Source: Centropus unirufus (Eukaryota > Chordata > Aves > Cuculiformes > Centropidae). Taken from it: DNA of 64,000 bases. Location: assembly GCA_013397695.1 (NCBI GenBank), contig VYZI01000021.1, positions 3,468,590 through 3,532,589 on the forward strand, written 5' to 3'. This document shows, in pieces, positions 12,951 through 26,690 of the stretch (within the stretch, counting starts at the first letter, position 1; the number at the start of each line of letters is the position of its first letter). The position numbers and the translations under genes were made by a program. The notes beneath the pieces are model-generated. The model was not told the DNA's origin. It worked only from the letters and a program-made list of their open reading frames with translations, and did no database searches.

Positions 12951-15900
12951 AGAACATACGGGACCCAAGGAAGTCCCAACTATACCATTATAAATTACAT
13001 ACATTATCAATTTGATCTTTCTAATAACCTGACTCTAATTTTAATATTTCAGAATTAAAGAATAAAATGTAAAGAAGTCATCTTTTTTCCATTTTTTTAT
13101 TTACTCATTGTTCCATTACTGAATCTACATGGGTATATTATGAGTATGGCAGAAACACATGCATAAATAATCAAATCATATAGATTGTAAGATAATTTCT
13201 TTTTTAAGAAATTTTTTCTTTTTTTTAGAAATATAATTAAAAACATGTTTGTTTTATTGAAATTTACGTTCAGGAAATCATTATATAATACATGATTTTT
13301 ATCTCTATCTATATAATTCAGGTAATACAATGTTCTTGATCACTCAGTGTTAGTTTAAATTCTTCATGGCATTCACTGATTTCATAGCAGTGACTATTTT
13401 GTCACAATTCAGTACGTTATTTTACAGCTGGCTTCTTCCACTGCTGGTAGGTAACTATGTGATATATAACTTGCAAGCAGTCCTGCTGTTTGTTACTGGC
13501 AATTAATTTCTCTGGTGCCTTTCTTCCATTCAGGCCAGGCCTTTATGTTCTAAATCCAGCTATTCTAATACTCCCCACTTCTGCTGTGTAGAAAAGACTC
13601 AGACTGACAGATTATCGCAGGGCAGTTAAGCATGTAATTGCTCAAATGAGTTAAAATCCCTTCAAATATCTGTCTTTGTACCTCATCACACCACTTCATG
13701 GACTCAAATATTTGACAATTGATGAAGATAAACTAAAAGGATCTTCATTAGCTACCAACCACCGTGACAAGCTTCTTTCAGCTAAAGACTGGTGAAGTTT
13801 GGAACTTATTATCTACTTAAAAACTGCAGGAAAGCAGAAAAATACTTCAGTGTACTTTAGACTAGAGAAAACTAGGAGCTTACATAGTAGCTGAGGTCAA
13901 ACAAAACTGAGATTTGCTAATCTAGAGCTGTACTTATTACAAATGTGCAGTGAAATACCCATGGAATCTTACAGAATAAAAACATAAAGGAAATATTTCG
14001 AGGTTCTGATAGCAGCAATCATCACAGCCTCCCAGCTATTATCAATACAGTGGTCTCACTCACTGCAATGTAAGTGTGGATCAGAAATCCATTTGTCAAA
14101 TGATGCCCCTTTTTATTGCATGGCAGTTTCACTGGCAGGAATACAAACTTTTAGCACAGCCACCATGTGCTGGTTTTGAGGATGCTGAACATCATTACAC
14201 CTAATAGAAAACTTAGAGCAGAGTGGGCTGGGCAGATTTTGTGCTCACATACAACGTATCTGACTATGCCCCAAGTCATCTTACTGCTGAGTTTTATCAT
14301 GACTAAGAATTTTAAAATAAGTTAATCATTGTGTTGAAGAGGACTGTTAGAGCGGTGCCAGGATTATTGGGTGAAAAAATAATTATTTAGAGTAAGAGGG
14401 GGCTAGGGGGCTAGTGTCACTGGTTAGGGGAAAATGTGTGTGTTTGTATGTGTGTACCTGTACATGTACATGGCATACACTTGCTTTATTTATCACTGTT
14501 CTGCTTAGTAAAGAACACATTTTGTAAGTGTAAAAAACATTTATGCTACCTGTAGAAAGGCAGATACTTCATCTAACATAAGGTGAATTGGCATGAAGAG
14601 CCAGTACTACATTTAGTGTGACTTCTGGCCAAAGAAACCAAATCTATTCTCTGTACTGGAACATTAGACTTGTTGCACTTTTTATCTATGATCTGTAATT
14701 AAAATATAGTACTTCATGTTTCAAGTGCGTTTCAAATTTTATGGCGCCTAAAATGCTTTTTTTTTTTTTTTGTCCTATCAAGTTCTGGACATTCTTTCAT
14801 GATTTTATTCACTATGTGTTTTTTTAAACAAACAAACCAACCAAAAACAAAACATTTTTTTTCCTAGATCCTGGTATATGATAACGATCTGAATGACCAG
14901 TGTAAACCCTTCCATTTGTTTAATTTCCCTTGCACTGAGATGAAGATAGAAGTGTTCTGAAAAGGAAGAGCTGTGCTCGATTCCCTCTGCTCATAGTAAG
15001 TTGAACTTTAAGCTTTCTATTGAAGTTAATCACACTTGCTCTCATGAGTAAAAGTGTTTTTAACATGAAACAATACTCCACTGAGGTTTGACAAACTATA
15101 TTTTAATTGTAATTGATTTATACCAAAAGATAAAATGAGTTAATTAGGGCATGCTATCAGAATTAGTGGCAAGGGAAATATTCTATACAGCTGGCTGGTA
15201 GGGGGTAGGAGAAGAGAGATTTTTCAAGGCAATAGGACACTGGCATTTTTAACCTCCTAGTGCTGAACTGAGTAATGGAAATATTCTACCTCTGGGTTTT
15301 GCACAGATTGAGCGTGTGGATTTTCTGTAGTATGGAGGTCAAATGCAGTCCAAAGAGATTTAATTGGATCTGTCTTACTGGTACTCCTTTGTATGATGTG
15401 GATAATATTATTTTGTTCCATCAACAACAAAAAAAAGTTCCTTTGGTCTCAGAGATCTTGGGTGGTGTAAAACTACATTCTGCTTCTATAAGGCTCCCAA
15501 ACTGAGCAAGTACTATCCAATATGAATAAGGCTTAGAAAAAACAGTCCCTTAGTTATTGGTAATGTTTCTGGTCGTATTGACAAGTTCCATTTCAAGCTC
15601 TCGTAAGCAGGTGTCACTTTGCGCTGCTTGGCATTGGTGTGCAGTGTGTCATCATTCCGCCTGTAATTTGGTCATGGAAAGCTTAGCCAAATCCAGTTAT
15701 CATGGTGAAGGCATTACAAGGGGTTATCTCGTTGTCATCAAAAGTGTGTCTTGTGCCGGCTTGTTATTGTGGAGACATGAGTCATGGAATGTACTAAAAA
15801 TTAGGTGTTTGGCTTTTATATGCTCCATAGGGGGATGCTCCATAGTGCCACATGGGTAGGGCTGTGTCAGCAATCTAAGCTAAATGCTTTTTCCAATTTG

Positions 15901-18900
15901 AGCATAATAATTATTGCTCTCATGTAAGGTGAGATATGTGTTACATGTAAGTTGTACAAAACAATGCTTGCTTTTGTCTGAAAAAACTTTTGTTCCAGTT
16001 TCATGTGGAGCTTGTTTCAAGGTGGGTTGTGGTTTAACAATTACAGCCGGTCTATTGATGTCAGAACATTCAACACACAGGTTGTATGATATTTAAGCCA
16101 AATTTAATTCTATCCCTTGAGGAGCTGAGCTTGGAAAGGCCACAATTTAGAATGTCTGTTTCCATGTGACTTTATTTCTTCTATGAGATGACTCTAGGAG
16201 GCACAATGCTTCTGAGATCCATGTATGCAGATCTCATGAAACAGTCACAGAGGAAGCACTAATTCTCTCAGGGAATTCTTTCAGGTAATATATGCACTTT
16301 TTTTGAAGATATAGTTGCATATTCTGCTTTAAAATTGTGAGGCCAAAAATTTAATGTAAAAGAGCTAGGGAAGTTACATAAATCCCTTCAAGGATGATGA
16401 AATGTTCTAATTTACTCTCCTTACAGGACTTCTGTCAGTAATGATTCCATGACAACATGATAGGTTTGTCATTTTATCCTTACACAATTCAGGTAATTCA
16501 GGTGCTGCTATTGTAATATCCAAGAAAGAAGTAATTATTTATGAAAGCCAGTATCAGTGTAGACTTTAAAATGTTATGAAACTATTTCCATATGTGAAGA
16601 AGTTACTGTTCTTAGGAAAGGCTTAAAATCTTCAAATTTTAATTTTGCAAATGAATCTGGGCCATCTGCATATTTCTGTGTGTCAGTTTCAGTTTAAATG
16701 AGACACTGCATCACTATCAGAACTGGTTAATTTGGTAAATATTTTAGGAGAAATCTCTTCTTAAAGTTAAAGATCCTTCCTAATCACAAAAAGGTGAATT
16801 TTAAAATGCACAAGATGAGAAGAGATAACAGAGGGATTTGGGCAAAATTTAGTGCCACCCCCTACATTTCACCTTTGTCCTTCTCATCCTTTTGTGGAGC
16901 CCTTTCCCCTGCTACTATTGTTCTCCTGCATGACAGGTGAGGTCGGATGTGAGACAGTCAATAAAGTTTCTCATGTATATTTCAAAGAACAGCAGTCAAT
17001 TAACCTTGAGAGAGCTGGACATTCTCTTGTCTATAACAATAGGCCAATGCACTAAATGAAACCAGGCTATGGGTACGTACGGAAAGAGCTTCAGTGACTC
17101 CCATGCAAATAGGTCATACTGAGGTTCTCTTCCCGTTTTTTAAAAGGCCTTTAAAAATGTTATATATTTACCAAGGACCGTTTCAATTTGTAGCAGAATT
17201 TTTTTTCAGTATGGCAGGGCATTATTATTACTGTTTCAATAGGATCATAGTAAACTCCTAAGTCAGGGTCATAGATAGTGTATCTAAACTAAACTTGGTC
17301 AAAGATGCAACAAGACAAATTGTCAGTGAGATGGGTAAGAAAGCTGGATAATCACTCAAAACAAAGATTTAGTGATATGGCCAGATTTTGAGTTTCCAGG
17401 CTTTTTGCAAGAGCAGATAAAACAGCTTTGAGATTTAAAATCTGCTAGAGCCAGTGATACCTTTAAAGCAGGGAATAGCTTTGGAAGGTCACTTCCATTT
17501 TGAAATTTGGAATTTTGGAAATTGTTTAGTCTATTTACACATACCGTAATCAAGTCAGGACAGTACCTAATTTTTTCTTTATTATAATTGTATTATTCAC
17601 ATCCTAACTGGACTATAGGTAAAAAAGCAATGAATTATGCTTCTAAAGGAAAAAGTTACTATTCTTGTGACCTAACATCCTTAAATCAAAGATGCTGCAA
17701 ATATTGCAGTAGAGTATTGGCTTTTAAGAAATATTCTTTTCAGGTGAGGAGACTTTTGCGTGTGTCTGTGTGTCTGTATGCAAAAGGCATTTTATATGCA
17801 AAAAGGATTGCATAAAAGTAGCAGAATGGAAATTACTTCTTTATATCTGTTAGAAAGAAACCCCTGTAGACGTTGATATCCTTGCAAGGACTCATCTTCA
17901 CCTTATATGAGGACTGCACTCATCTAGTTATTCTAAATTGGTTGCAAAATACAATTATACCTAAAGAAACACAGTAAATAGCTCTATCAAATGCACTAGA
18001 GCAGTAAATACTGTTTTCAATTAAGTACTAATCTAAAGGATATTATTTCACTGTCCAAGACCTCTCCAGATTTTTTTTGAAACAAACATATTTTAATTAC
18101 AGAATTTCATTTGCTACCTCGGAAAGTTTGTCCTTTTAATGAAGAAGATGTTTTAAAGTTACTCACTGTAGTTACTTGCAGAAGGCCTCATCTTGAATTT
18201 CATTAAACACATAAAAAATCCCTTTGAAGTGCTCTTTTTCAGTGAGAACATTATCAGGCCTGGAGTTGGTACACCGCTGAAAAAGACTGTGGGTCAAAGT
18301 TTCATACTGGGCAAATAAGTACCTCTCTGATTTAAATGAAGTTATGTTAATTTGCTTCAAATGGCACTCTGAACAGCTACTTTAATGTCTTAGGATGTAG
18401 TATAAGGCTGTTAAATATTTTAAAAGCATATAAACATTTCTTTATAAGTGTCTAAATTTTGGTTCAAATAGGATATTGACAAAATAATAGGCTTTTGCCA
18501 TTCTGGGAACTTCTTGCCTCATAGTATATCTGTATTGCTGCAGTACTAATTATACTGTATTTTTTAGAGTTGATTAAACAGTTATCCAATAATGAGATTC
18601 AACTGTAAACTACCACAGGAAATAACTAGGTAATTAGAACTGTTCTCACCTCAGTTCAACAACATGAGCAAACACCCCTTTTCCACAGGTCACTTTGGGA
18701 TAGCACTAAAAAACATACTGTTATTTGCTTATCCAGTTTGCATGATGTTGATGCTGAGCTTCCTGGCATTGCTGTGAAAAATTAACAGTGGTTTTTAATT
18801 TTGAGGCGGTATATGCACAGATGTGGAGGAGGGGATCAAAGAACACAATATGTTTCAGACAGTTGTTTTGCAGTTTCTTACTAGTCCAAATCTTAAATTC

Positions 18901-21900
18901 ACATGATTGGCTTTTATATGGCAGGTAATCCATATACTCACTGACATTGTCAATAATAAAGAGTAATCAATAATCACTGAATTCAATAGGAACAGGTAGC
19001 AAAGCTTCTTTTAGGGAGTCAGTATTAACTTCTGCCGCAATGGGGACCGCAGAGGCTATCTTCTCGGCTCTTGCTGGGAAAGAGAGATTAGTGACTCGGA
19101 CAAGAATTTCTCAGATTCATACCTCCCAGCTTTGTTTTTATGTTGTTTTCTTTGAATTCTTTGGGAATTAAGGCAGTTCCAAAGATCAGCTTTAGCAAGA
19201 ATAAGTTACTTGTTTGTGGTCACTTTGATAGTCTTATCTATTCATGTGCTTGCACATCAACAGTTTTAGACCAAGACCCAGGTCTCCAGACCCACCTAGA
19301 CTCACCAACCCCATTCATTACAGGTTCATTACAGGGGGAAGGTAGTGTGGGACTGGCATTAGCTTACCAGCAAACCATACCTCATAGATAAACAAAATGG
19401 CACGCTTCATTTCTAAAACGAAGACGTGTTTGTCCTTGAAAGAGTTGCCTCTTCTTGTTTGTGTTCGAGAAATGTTGTTCTAAGTAGTGTTGGGTTTTCC
19501 AAACACCTCTGGAATAATGTCCTAATTACATTAGAAGTCAATAGGCTTTTTATGCCTAAACCCCTTGGAGTCTTCTGAAAATCCCACTTGTAGGACACGA
19601 CATCAGTGGTTTAAACAGTTCAAGGCCACTTTAGTCATTTGTTAGAAGGACCCTCCAGAATTCTTTGATCTTTTCCTGAGAAGAATGTCCAGTGGTTTTG
19701 AAGGTATAACTGCTTGTTTAGGAGACAGAAAGCTGTGCTGCTCAGTGCATTTTAACAACCACAGCGTGCTGTTGTTGTTGTAACCTAGCCATGTCTATAT
19801 CTATAGATGAGAGTTGTTGTCCAGGTAGCATCTCCATCATAATCCAATAATGTCCAACCACTTTGGTTTTGTAATGATTTCTGTCTCTGCTTGTTTCATC
19901 ATCCAGGAATACAACCTCAGGAACACCACTGCTCCACATAAAAGCTTACTAGACTAAAATTAAAACATGGAAGAAGCTTGCTAAATGTTGTCAGAGTTTC
20001 TAATTTAAAACTGCAGTGTTATTAGGTATTGGAACAGCACAAAAGGTAACTCTTGCAAAGGTTTTAACCTCTGGGCCCTTCTATAGCAATTAAAGTATAG
20101 TGTATAATGAAATTTTAATCTCATATAATTAAACAGTATTAATTTTGTAAAACTACAAAGGATTTTTAACCTATATTAGTCTTCCTTTTCAAAGAAAGTA
20201 AGTGTGATTCTTGCAAGTTGCATTGTTACTTTTTAATTAAAGGAAGGAAGGAAATTTCTTTGTTTATACAAGTTCATAAAATATTTTTCTCTATGTCTTT
20301 TCTCTTAGATTAAATATCAAACACAAATTGTTTGGGTTTTTTGTTTTTGTTTTTTTACTTTAAAAAAAGCACTGTTGAATATCAGTTTCCTCAGGGTAAG
20401 TAATAGACTACACAGATTTAATTAATCACAAATTTATTTATACTGTGAAATGTCTCAGATATCATTGAATACTTTCCTTTTTTTGCCACACAATATCTCT
20501 GCTCAGATGGCATTAAGGTTGTCGTGTCTTAATGAGACTTGTGTCACTCACTAATCCTTTTAAGTAGAATTTTTGTAGCTTTGTGTATATGCACACACAA
20601 AAACATTTTGCAAGACTCAAATGGCAAAGTTTCCAATGATCAATATCAGAATATCCCTGTATATGTTGGGAACAATATTGTAACATGAGATAGCTTGTAA
20701 AATGTCTGAGAAGGGTATAAGGAAAACTCTGTAGTCTACTAGCCGTTTTCTATAAAAGTGAAGCAAAAATAATGTACAGCTGGAAAAGACTCTAGGGATT
20801 TTGAGGAAGGTGCACATGATATCTAATACTCAAAATGCATTAAAAGCTCTAGCATAGGCAGTTGGCGTATAACAGATAATTTGGACTCATTACTGGTGAC
20901 ATCTTGGTCTGTCATCTCTGTGGCCTTGGTAGCATAAGCCTTAAAGCAAATGAAGCCCAGTTCTGTTTTGCATGGGTAAGTGTTGTATTAGGCTCTTGGG
21001 AGTGACAGTGCTAATTCAATAGAACAGAACATGGGTGGAGGGACTTCAGAGGTTCTTAACACACCTACAGAAAATTAGCTTTCTTTTTTCCAATGCCTCC
21101 AAGTGATTATGCAAAAATGAAGAAAATGGTGGTATATTTGCATCTGTTGCTTTTCATCCCCCCTTTCCACACCCTTTTCCCAAAATGGATGTCTACATAG
21201 GTGGCACAGAGATATGCAGTCCTGGATATTTCTTCAAGATTTGGCCAGCCTTTGTCTGAGGTAACTGACAAAGTCAAACACTACTATTTCTCTAAATTTT
21301 CTCTGAAATCTTTAAAAATATTACAGTATTATATATTTTTGTTCCAGAAAATCTGGGGTTAGTATCAAGAGACGTTTTTAATAACGTGCTAAAGGCTGTT
21401 CTTAGAAATATTACCCCAGTTTCAGAGCATTATGCTTTATGAGCTGCATGACATTTTGGTAATGTTCTTGCCTTTCTATTGAAACAAAAGACAGCATAAA
21501 GCACCGGAAAACTTAGGTTAGCAAAAGAAGAGGATCTTTGCCTTTTATAGATACATTCACTAGAGTGTCAAATGATGATGGATAGCAGGCAGCTAAGATA
21601 AATTAGCATCCTGTCAGCCCTGAATAGCAGGCCAAATTAGCTTTCATCCAGGTCTGTATTACTTTCCTGCGTGTGTATGGTACAACTGGGTAATCCGCTG
21701 GAACATACCAAGGCATTGCTTTCATGTGCCCAAATTATAGTATTCTATAATGTTTTCAGGTGCAGACAGCAGTTACTACATCTCATCACAAGAGTTTACT
21801 GATAGTACTGAAAGTCCTGATGCTTAGAGATTTGTGGTGAGGTGCATTATTACAGAACTGCGTCTATTATAGAAGACTAGAAGGACAAGATGGTAAAATA

Positions 21901-24900
21901 TCCATGCTAGCAAGTTATGAAGGAGTTGTGAAGCTGTTTACGAATGGCTGTATCTTCAATACACAGAAAACAGAATTAAAACTGATGCTCTTTCAGGTAA
22001 AAAAAAAGCAATATTCTTATGCTTTCTGTATATGTGTTTGGTTGAAAAAAATAGTATTTTTCAGAGGTTTCTGGCACAACACAGTTTCGTTAGCTCTGAC
22101 TCAGTTACATGGAAAAATAATTGGAAGGTTGTCCTTTATTTGTCCAGTAGGCTTCTATGGGAAGGTAGCTGAAGGAATCCAAGGACTAAATCTGGCATTG
22201 GCCCTTTTTTTTTTTTGTAGAGTGAGTACTCCCTTCACCCATCTGGCAACCTGTGGTGGACCCAGTCATGGTATCATGGGGGTCAGTGAAATTATAATTA
22301 GGCAGAGACAGAATTAAATATGTTGTCTTCTGTAGGTAGTACAAAGCTCCTTACTCTACTGCAGCATATTGCCTCATATGGCCTTACCCCACTCAGAATC
22401 TGTTATTTCCTCTGAGAGGTTCTTAGATGGCAGAGTATCTGCATGTAATTAAGAAAAAAAACATAGGGTTTACAAAAACAGCCTCACATTCATGAGACTC
22501 TCAAACCTAGCATAAGTTTATTTAAAGTGAGCAGAGGTGTTCGAAAATATGGAAGCTAAAAGAATAGAAAACAAAATAGGACAATGGAAGGAAGGAGAAT
22601 TCAATAATATTAAAATAAAAAGACTCTGCACTGGGTAAATTCTTTTTCAGATTGCCTGCCTTTAATATAAAATTACTGTTTTCTGGCAGGATCATCTGCA
22701 AAACTCTGATTTTGTTTCTTCTTCTGTTCATAGTCTGATAATTGAGGCTGAATTCCCTTGTCTTTAATATGCCATATATTCTCCACCTGGCAGAGGACTC
22801 AGACAGATACAGATAAATACCCTGTAGACATACAGACAGAGAAACTGCTGTAATTGCTTTCATAATGACTCTCAGACATCAAAGGAAGGCAAATAATGGT
22901 ATTTAACACTGTTTCCATTCTTTAGCTGAAATGTAATTTTATAGAGTTATTGTCAGGCAGTACAGTGAATGTACAAGTGCAACTGTCATACTCTACTCAT
23001 ATTAATTAGCTGCCCACAAGAGGTCCAGGATAGTAAAGGCAAAGTTCTCCTCATTTCAGATGGTCTGATATTCAGACAGAACCATAAGTACAATAGCTTG
23101 ATTAACATAGTTGCTTAGATCAGGTTTTCCCTAGGAGTGTGTCAATTGGCATTTTGAAGAATCAATTAATTAGCACTCCAAATAATCCATTCTTGGGTTA
23201 ATGAAAGTATTTTGTACAGCTGCAAAAACTTACATGAAATGAAATCCAAGCCTCTCCAAAGTGCCAAGGTGGAAGACTTGTAATTTGGAGGATGCTGTGT
23301 ACTCCACGGACAATTTCACAACAAAAAGTTATTAAAAGACATTCAGTTGACCAGACCTTATCCAGTAGTCGAGCTTGTTTTGATTTGTTTGTTTGTGTTC
23401 CAGAGGACAAGGGTATCCCAGGGCATATAACAGTGGAAGAGAAATTAGAACTTTATTTATGCAATAATATGATTAAAATACAAGGTTAATTAGGGTAACC
23501 AAATATCAATGGTTTTCCTAATATTACTTACCACTTATGGAAGTTAGATCTTGAAGATAATTTAGTTGATTTAGACTCCACCAAGCTCTACTCAGATAAA
23601 CTGTCAGTCTAAACCCATATGATTACTTTCACTGAAGTCCAAATTTTTGTTGGTAGCCCAGAAGCTTTGAAATTAATGGTAGTGCTTACTCAAGCAATAT
23701 ACTTCATGTTAGGGAACTTTCAGAAATAGGCTTCTATTTTAGCTCCCCTGGCACTGAGATTTGAATCCTGTACCAATAGAAACTGAAAATTGGAGGGAAG
23801 GCTTTTTTTTAAATTGCCTCTGTGAAAACAGAGAAATTCTTGAAAGACACGACCTTCGTTGCAACGTTATATGTTTTAAACTCTTACAGGGCATAGATAA
23901 TTTCCAATATTTTCTGTCACAGGTTTTTTCCGTTTTGTTTTTTTTAAGGTAAGTTATTACTTTTTGCTCTTGATGATCTTATTAGTGATGTGCAAAGGTA
24001 GAATACTTACATGAAAACGCAAGTTCATTTTTGGTCAGGATGGTTACATTTAAATCCAGAGTCAACCCACCCCAGGCATCACACTTGTTGAAAATCAAGG
24101 TATATTGCCACATCAAAAAAAGCATGGTAATTTTAAGAATCTGTCAAATATCATCATATAAAACACTGGAGTATAAATACTAGAACATGCCCACACTCTT
24201 TATGATAATATTAGAAATGGTCTTATTTTCCTCATCATCCTTAGTTCTTGATCTCGAGCAAGACCTCCTCTGACAGCGTTTTGGCTTGTTTACCTTTCCA
24301 TCTTCCTGCCTTGCCCTTCATTCTGGTGGCAGCTAACAGAATAATTTCATCTCATCCAGGATAGCAGGTGTCTTTCACCTGTGTAAGAGCCAAAGTAATG
24401 AGAGAAATAAAGTGGTCTTGTATTTGAGACTAATGCTGGTAGGCTCAGTTTCAGTCTTTTTTTATTTCAAAGCTTCATACTGTTGATTATCCTACTAGGT
24501 GACTAAGGAATGATTCTACAAAACCAACTGGAACTGCACTGATGTAGAAAATGGGGTTATAATCTGAATAAATTTCTAATTATATTCTGAAAGTCCAGTT
24601 GGACTTTCACCTTAACATGGTCAAACTCTTGCTTTGTGAATGCTCAAGTCTTCCACTTTTTCTTCTTAAAAGCATTTCATTTATGCTTTTGAGTAAAATT
24701 GAGAAGTACATAAAATACCCCCACAATATGGCATCATGCAATTTCCATCATTATGAGCAAAAACTTTAAAGACAAGTTTCTAGATCTCCTATGCCACACT
24801 ATGGTTGCTGTATTAATTTAGGAATTGGTGCAGAATACAGTATTGAACACGATACATTGGTGCTCATGGTGTGGATGCTATGGCAAGGCCTAGAATCTGA

Positions 24901-25290
24901 AGAGCTGGATGTTCAGTAGCTTTTGTAGTCACCAGAATCAGGTGAATTTAATCCAAAGTCAATGAATACTGCATGGATAAAAAGTGGATAGAATTATTTT
25001 ATGGACTCATTCCTCCTCTGCTAAAGGAGTATATTCAGTCCTGTCTTCTGGTCTTAGCAGATTTGTAGCCCAGATAGGTGCTCTGAAGTTTATTTAGGCT
25101 TTATCATTTGCTAAACAGTGTTCTACAATAAATTGTTCTGTTAATCTAGTTCATTTAAGCACATTGAGTGAGCATGTCATTTGGCATCATCATGTTATAT
25201 CAGAAACCTGAAATAGAACTAGATAAAGCTCTGTCTGTATTTAAAACCTCGAAAACTTACAATGTTGCAATGATCTGAAATAGGTAAAGA
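12951..25290. other. AT-rich non-coding DNA
   Basis: No gene or clear transposon. Contents: the poly-T run at 14757-14771, a GT-rich patch with the 12-bp palindrome TGTACATGTACA at about 14459-14470, a repeated GCTCCATAG near 15820 and 15838, a TGTGTCTG-rich patch at about 17760-17778, the T run at 22205-22216, and a perfect 10-bp inverted repeat at 24588-24609. The 137-codon plus-strand frame at 21904-22317 has no recognisable domain and crosses the T run. Confidence 0.7.
14757..14771. repeat. Poly-T run of 15
   Basis: Fifteen consecutive T. Other homopolymer or near-homopolymer runs in the window are at 11-32 (T-rich), 22205-22216 (T), 44522-44534 (A), 49968-50002 (T-rich), 54421-54434 (A) and 57042-57059 (T-rich). 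None is attached to a recognisable SINE or LINE body, so they are listed as simple low-complexity DNA. Confidence 0.85.
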
Positions 25291-25420
25291 GGGTGGTATT
25301 GTGGAAAAAGGCGACAGACTGAAACTCAGTTGAGCTGGATTCATTTCTGATCTGCAAGAGATCTTCTGTGCACATCACTATGCCTCAGCCTCTCATTTTT
25401 AAAATAAAAATAAATATTTT
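25291..25420 (+). mobile_element. MIR/CORE-SINE-like tRNA-derived SINE relic
   Basis: About 130 bp resemble the common amniote tRNA-derived SINE layout. A head GGTATTGTGGAAAAAGGC corresponds to the usual GTGGTNNAGTGGATAGGGC type. It is followed by GACTGAAACTCAGTTGAGCT where consensus copies have ACTGGGAGTCAGGAGACCTG. CATTTCTGATCTGCAAGAG takes the place of TTCTAATCCNGGCTCTGCC. A tail CACTATGCCTCAGCCTCTC and ATTTTTAAAATAAAAATAAA corresponds to CTCTGTGCCTCAGTTTCCCC and ATCTGTAAAATGGGGATAAT. The order is right but each block is diverged, which fits a Mesozoic-age insertion. Exact family (MIR, MIR3 or a sauropsid CORE-SINE) cannot be decided by eye. Confidence 0.6.
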
Positions 25421-26637
25421 GGTATGTTTGCCAGTTTAAAGCCTGATATTTTTGCCATTCAGTTAGTTTTACCAAGGGAGGGATCACTGGTATGCTGTAA
25501 ATAAATTTTGTGTATGCTAAATAAAATAAAATGAAATATAATGTAATTTTATTTACACATTCACTTCCCTTCCCATGGATGTATTTTGGGAGCTAAAGAA
25601 TTTTGTACAAGTAATTGAAAATAGAATTATAAACAGCAGCATAACTTTGAGTATTTTCAACATATACCAATGTTGGGAATAGAACTTGTTTTCCAGCTTC
25701 CTAGAAAAACTGTTACATTACTGATATTCTAAATCTTCCTTTTACTCTAGCCAGCACTGAGTAAATTGGTTAAGGTCTATTTATTCCACATTTGTAAGTT
25801 CTTTTTGTTTTAAATGCCTAACTCTAAAGTTAGTTGTCAGAGCTTATTATGGACTTATGCCAGAAGTGGGATCTTCCTTATTTTGCTAATCAGCTTCCTC
25901 CATATCTGCATGCTCATTTTCTGATATCTGATGAGGCGACAAGGTCATTGGACGTACAAGTACTTATTTAAAAACCGACATGAGAGTGAGATAGAGGTTA
26001 GTTGGGTCTATCAGAGCTGTCAATCAATTAATGAAAATTATTGAGCAAGGACACTGTGGGGGAAGCGAACAGAAGGAATGAAAATGACCATGGAGATGCA
26101 ACATAGGGAAAATGACAGAACTGACTAAATGTGCTCACGTGAGTACTAAAACCAGGCATGCTCACACAGCAAATGAAAGACAGCACTGGGAGACACTAGG
26201 GCCAGAATATATGCCATTATATGGACTGAAAGACTGACAGATTACTTCAGCCTTTTGTCCAAAAGCATATTGAATGCTGCATTCACTAAGTAAAGAATAA
26301 AGTTGAGTAGTCCCCAGTGCATTCCAAATGGCTTTTGTTAAGGTTCTACAGACTTATTGCAAATTTGTAGCATGTAAAAATGAAATGTCTAGGGCTAGGC
26401 TAGAGTTTGCTCCTATGGTCTGGAATTTGAAATTAGTCGAGGGGTTATAGAATAGATTTCTACCTGTAAATAAACTGCAGATATAAATAGCAAAATAGGG
26501 CAGCACTGACAGAGCCTCACAAAAGCTCACTTAAAAGCTGCACTATCACTACAGTACATGGTGTACTGGCACAAGACAAGAGTATACTGTTTATCAGTAC
26601 AAAAAAGAAATAATTTATAACTTGATCCTTGGGGGGA

Positions 26638-26690
26638 AAATGGAGAAATAAAAAAATAGACAAAAAAAAGAAACAAGAGAGGAGAAAAAT
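26638..26690. repeat. Purine-rich low-complexity tract
   Basis: Almost entirely A and G with very few pyrimidines, from GGAGAAATAAAAAAATAGAC through an AAGAAACAAGAGAGGAG block. Simple sequence with no unit structure. Confidence 0.6.

Noticed and set aside
13064..13082. AATGTAAAGAAGTCAT, resembling the miR-1/206 mature sequence
   Set aside because: The match is incomplete at the 3' half and no ACATACTTC-type complementary arm lies nearby, so there is no hairpin.
21904..22317. 137-codon plus-strand frame as a gene
   Set aside because: It includes the codons of a 12-T run, has no recognised domain, and shows no promoter or splice context.
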